This document shows, piece by piece, positions 63,683 to 64,000 of a stretch of DNA of 64,000 nucleotides. The DNA comes from Capronia americana (taxonomy: Eukaryota; Ascomycota; Eurotiomycetes; Chaetothyriales; Herpotrichiellaceae). How positions within the stretch are numbered: position 1 is the stretch's first letter; the number at the start of each line of letters is the position of its first letter. A program made the translations under genes and the position numbers. A model generated the notes under the pieces. The model was not told the origin of the DNA. It searched no databases and worked only from the letters and a program-made list of their open reading frames with translations. Location: the NCBI GenBank assembly GCA_016110215.1, contig JADWQD010000002.1:1984001-2048000 (forward strand), in the 5' to 3' direction.

Positions 63683-64000
63683 CTGGTCGAACTGGCGACG
63701 GTTCCGCATTTTATTTGAAGCAGATCTTTCAATTTTGCGTGGTAGCGCTCACAACTCGGTTCTCTACTCTCCTCGGACAAGGATGGTCAACTTCATCGCT
63801 GTTCAAATGACTTCCCCATAAGTGCATAGCGGGGGATACGGCGCAGACAGTCAGGCGGAAAGGCTCCATGATGTTGGACAGGCTGATCAAGGGACATGCC
63901 GATGGCACGGGTGGCCAACAGATGCCCCCCGATGTGGCCGGGTCGATGAAGGTCCTGACGTGACGCATGATTGCCTGACGCAAAGGTGTAATATAATGTA
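63683..64000. other. 3' flank of TIM17 to window end
   Basis: No gene recognised. A minus-strand frame (63983-63729) has no domain. Confidence 0.45.

Overview
The window is nuclear DNA of a filamentous ascomycete (Pezizomycotina). It has single-gene transcription units on both strands, GT-AG introns mostly 50-60 bp long with CTRAC/CTAAT-like branch sites, short intergenic gaps in most places, and fungus-specific families (VTC polyphosphate polymerase, Zn2Cys6 regulator, DUF6594 membrane protein, BUD4/anillin-type protein). The sequence does not let me name the class; Eurotiomycetes (black-yeast-like) or Dothideomycetes would both fit. There is no bacterial operon, CRISPR array or intact transposon. 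I recognise 20 gene models with reasonable support and one doubtful ORF.

Layout. 0-5 kb: a partial gene with two fused retropepsin-like domains (minus), a DUF6594 membrane protein (plus) and a small secreted orphan (minus). 5-9 kb: an acid-sphingomyelinase-like phosphodiesterase and a low-complexity Gln/His/Ser/Pro-rich protein. 9.4-9.8 kb: a doubtful ORF. 10-16 kb: a family X DNA polymerase (POL4), then OST1 and the 24-kDa complex I subunit sharing one 273-bp divergent promoter. 16-26 kb: an F-box protein, VTC4, and the checkpoint clamp loader RAD17. 26-28.7 kb: a membrane-associated orphan and an ECM15/UPF0045 protein. 28.7-36.2 kb: a 7.6-kb stretch with no convincing protein gene, holding a decayed intron-containing tRNA-Val(CAC). 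36-43 kb: a six-exon Zn2Cys6 transcription factor and a naphthol-reductase-like SDR. 44-52 kb: three orphan genes separated by repeat-bearing spacers. 52.8-64 kb: MRH4 (mitochondrial DEAD-box helicase) head-to-head with BUD4, then the palmitoyltransferase SWF1 and TIM17.

The genes are mostly unrelated housekeeping functions: mitochondrial (complex I, MRH4, TIM17), secretory/membrane (OST1, SWF1, sphingomyelinase-like, VTC4), DNA maintenance (POL4, RAD17) and septation (BUD4). They do not form a biosynthetic cluster; the SDR has no polyketide synthase nearby. The most unusual items are the tandem retropepsin-like gene at the left edge, in which the first copy has lost the Asp-Thr-Gly signature and the second keeps it, the stop-free 57-nt intron in the ECM15 gene, the 5-nt first coding exon of VTC4, and a pair of short near-palindromic motifs (TACTCCGTA and TACTCGTAC) that recur mainly in non-coding DNA. 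Exon borders were placed by eye from splice signals and reading-frame continuity.
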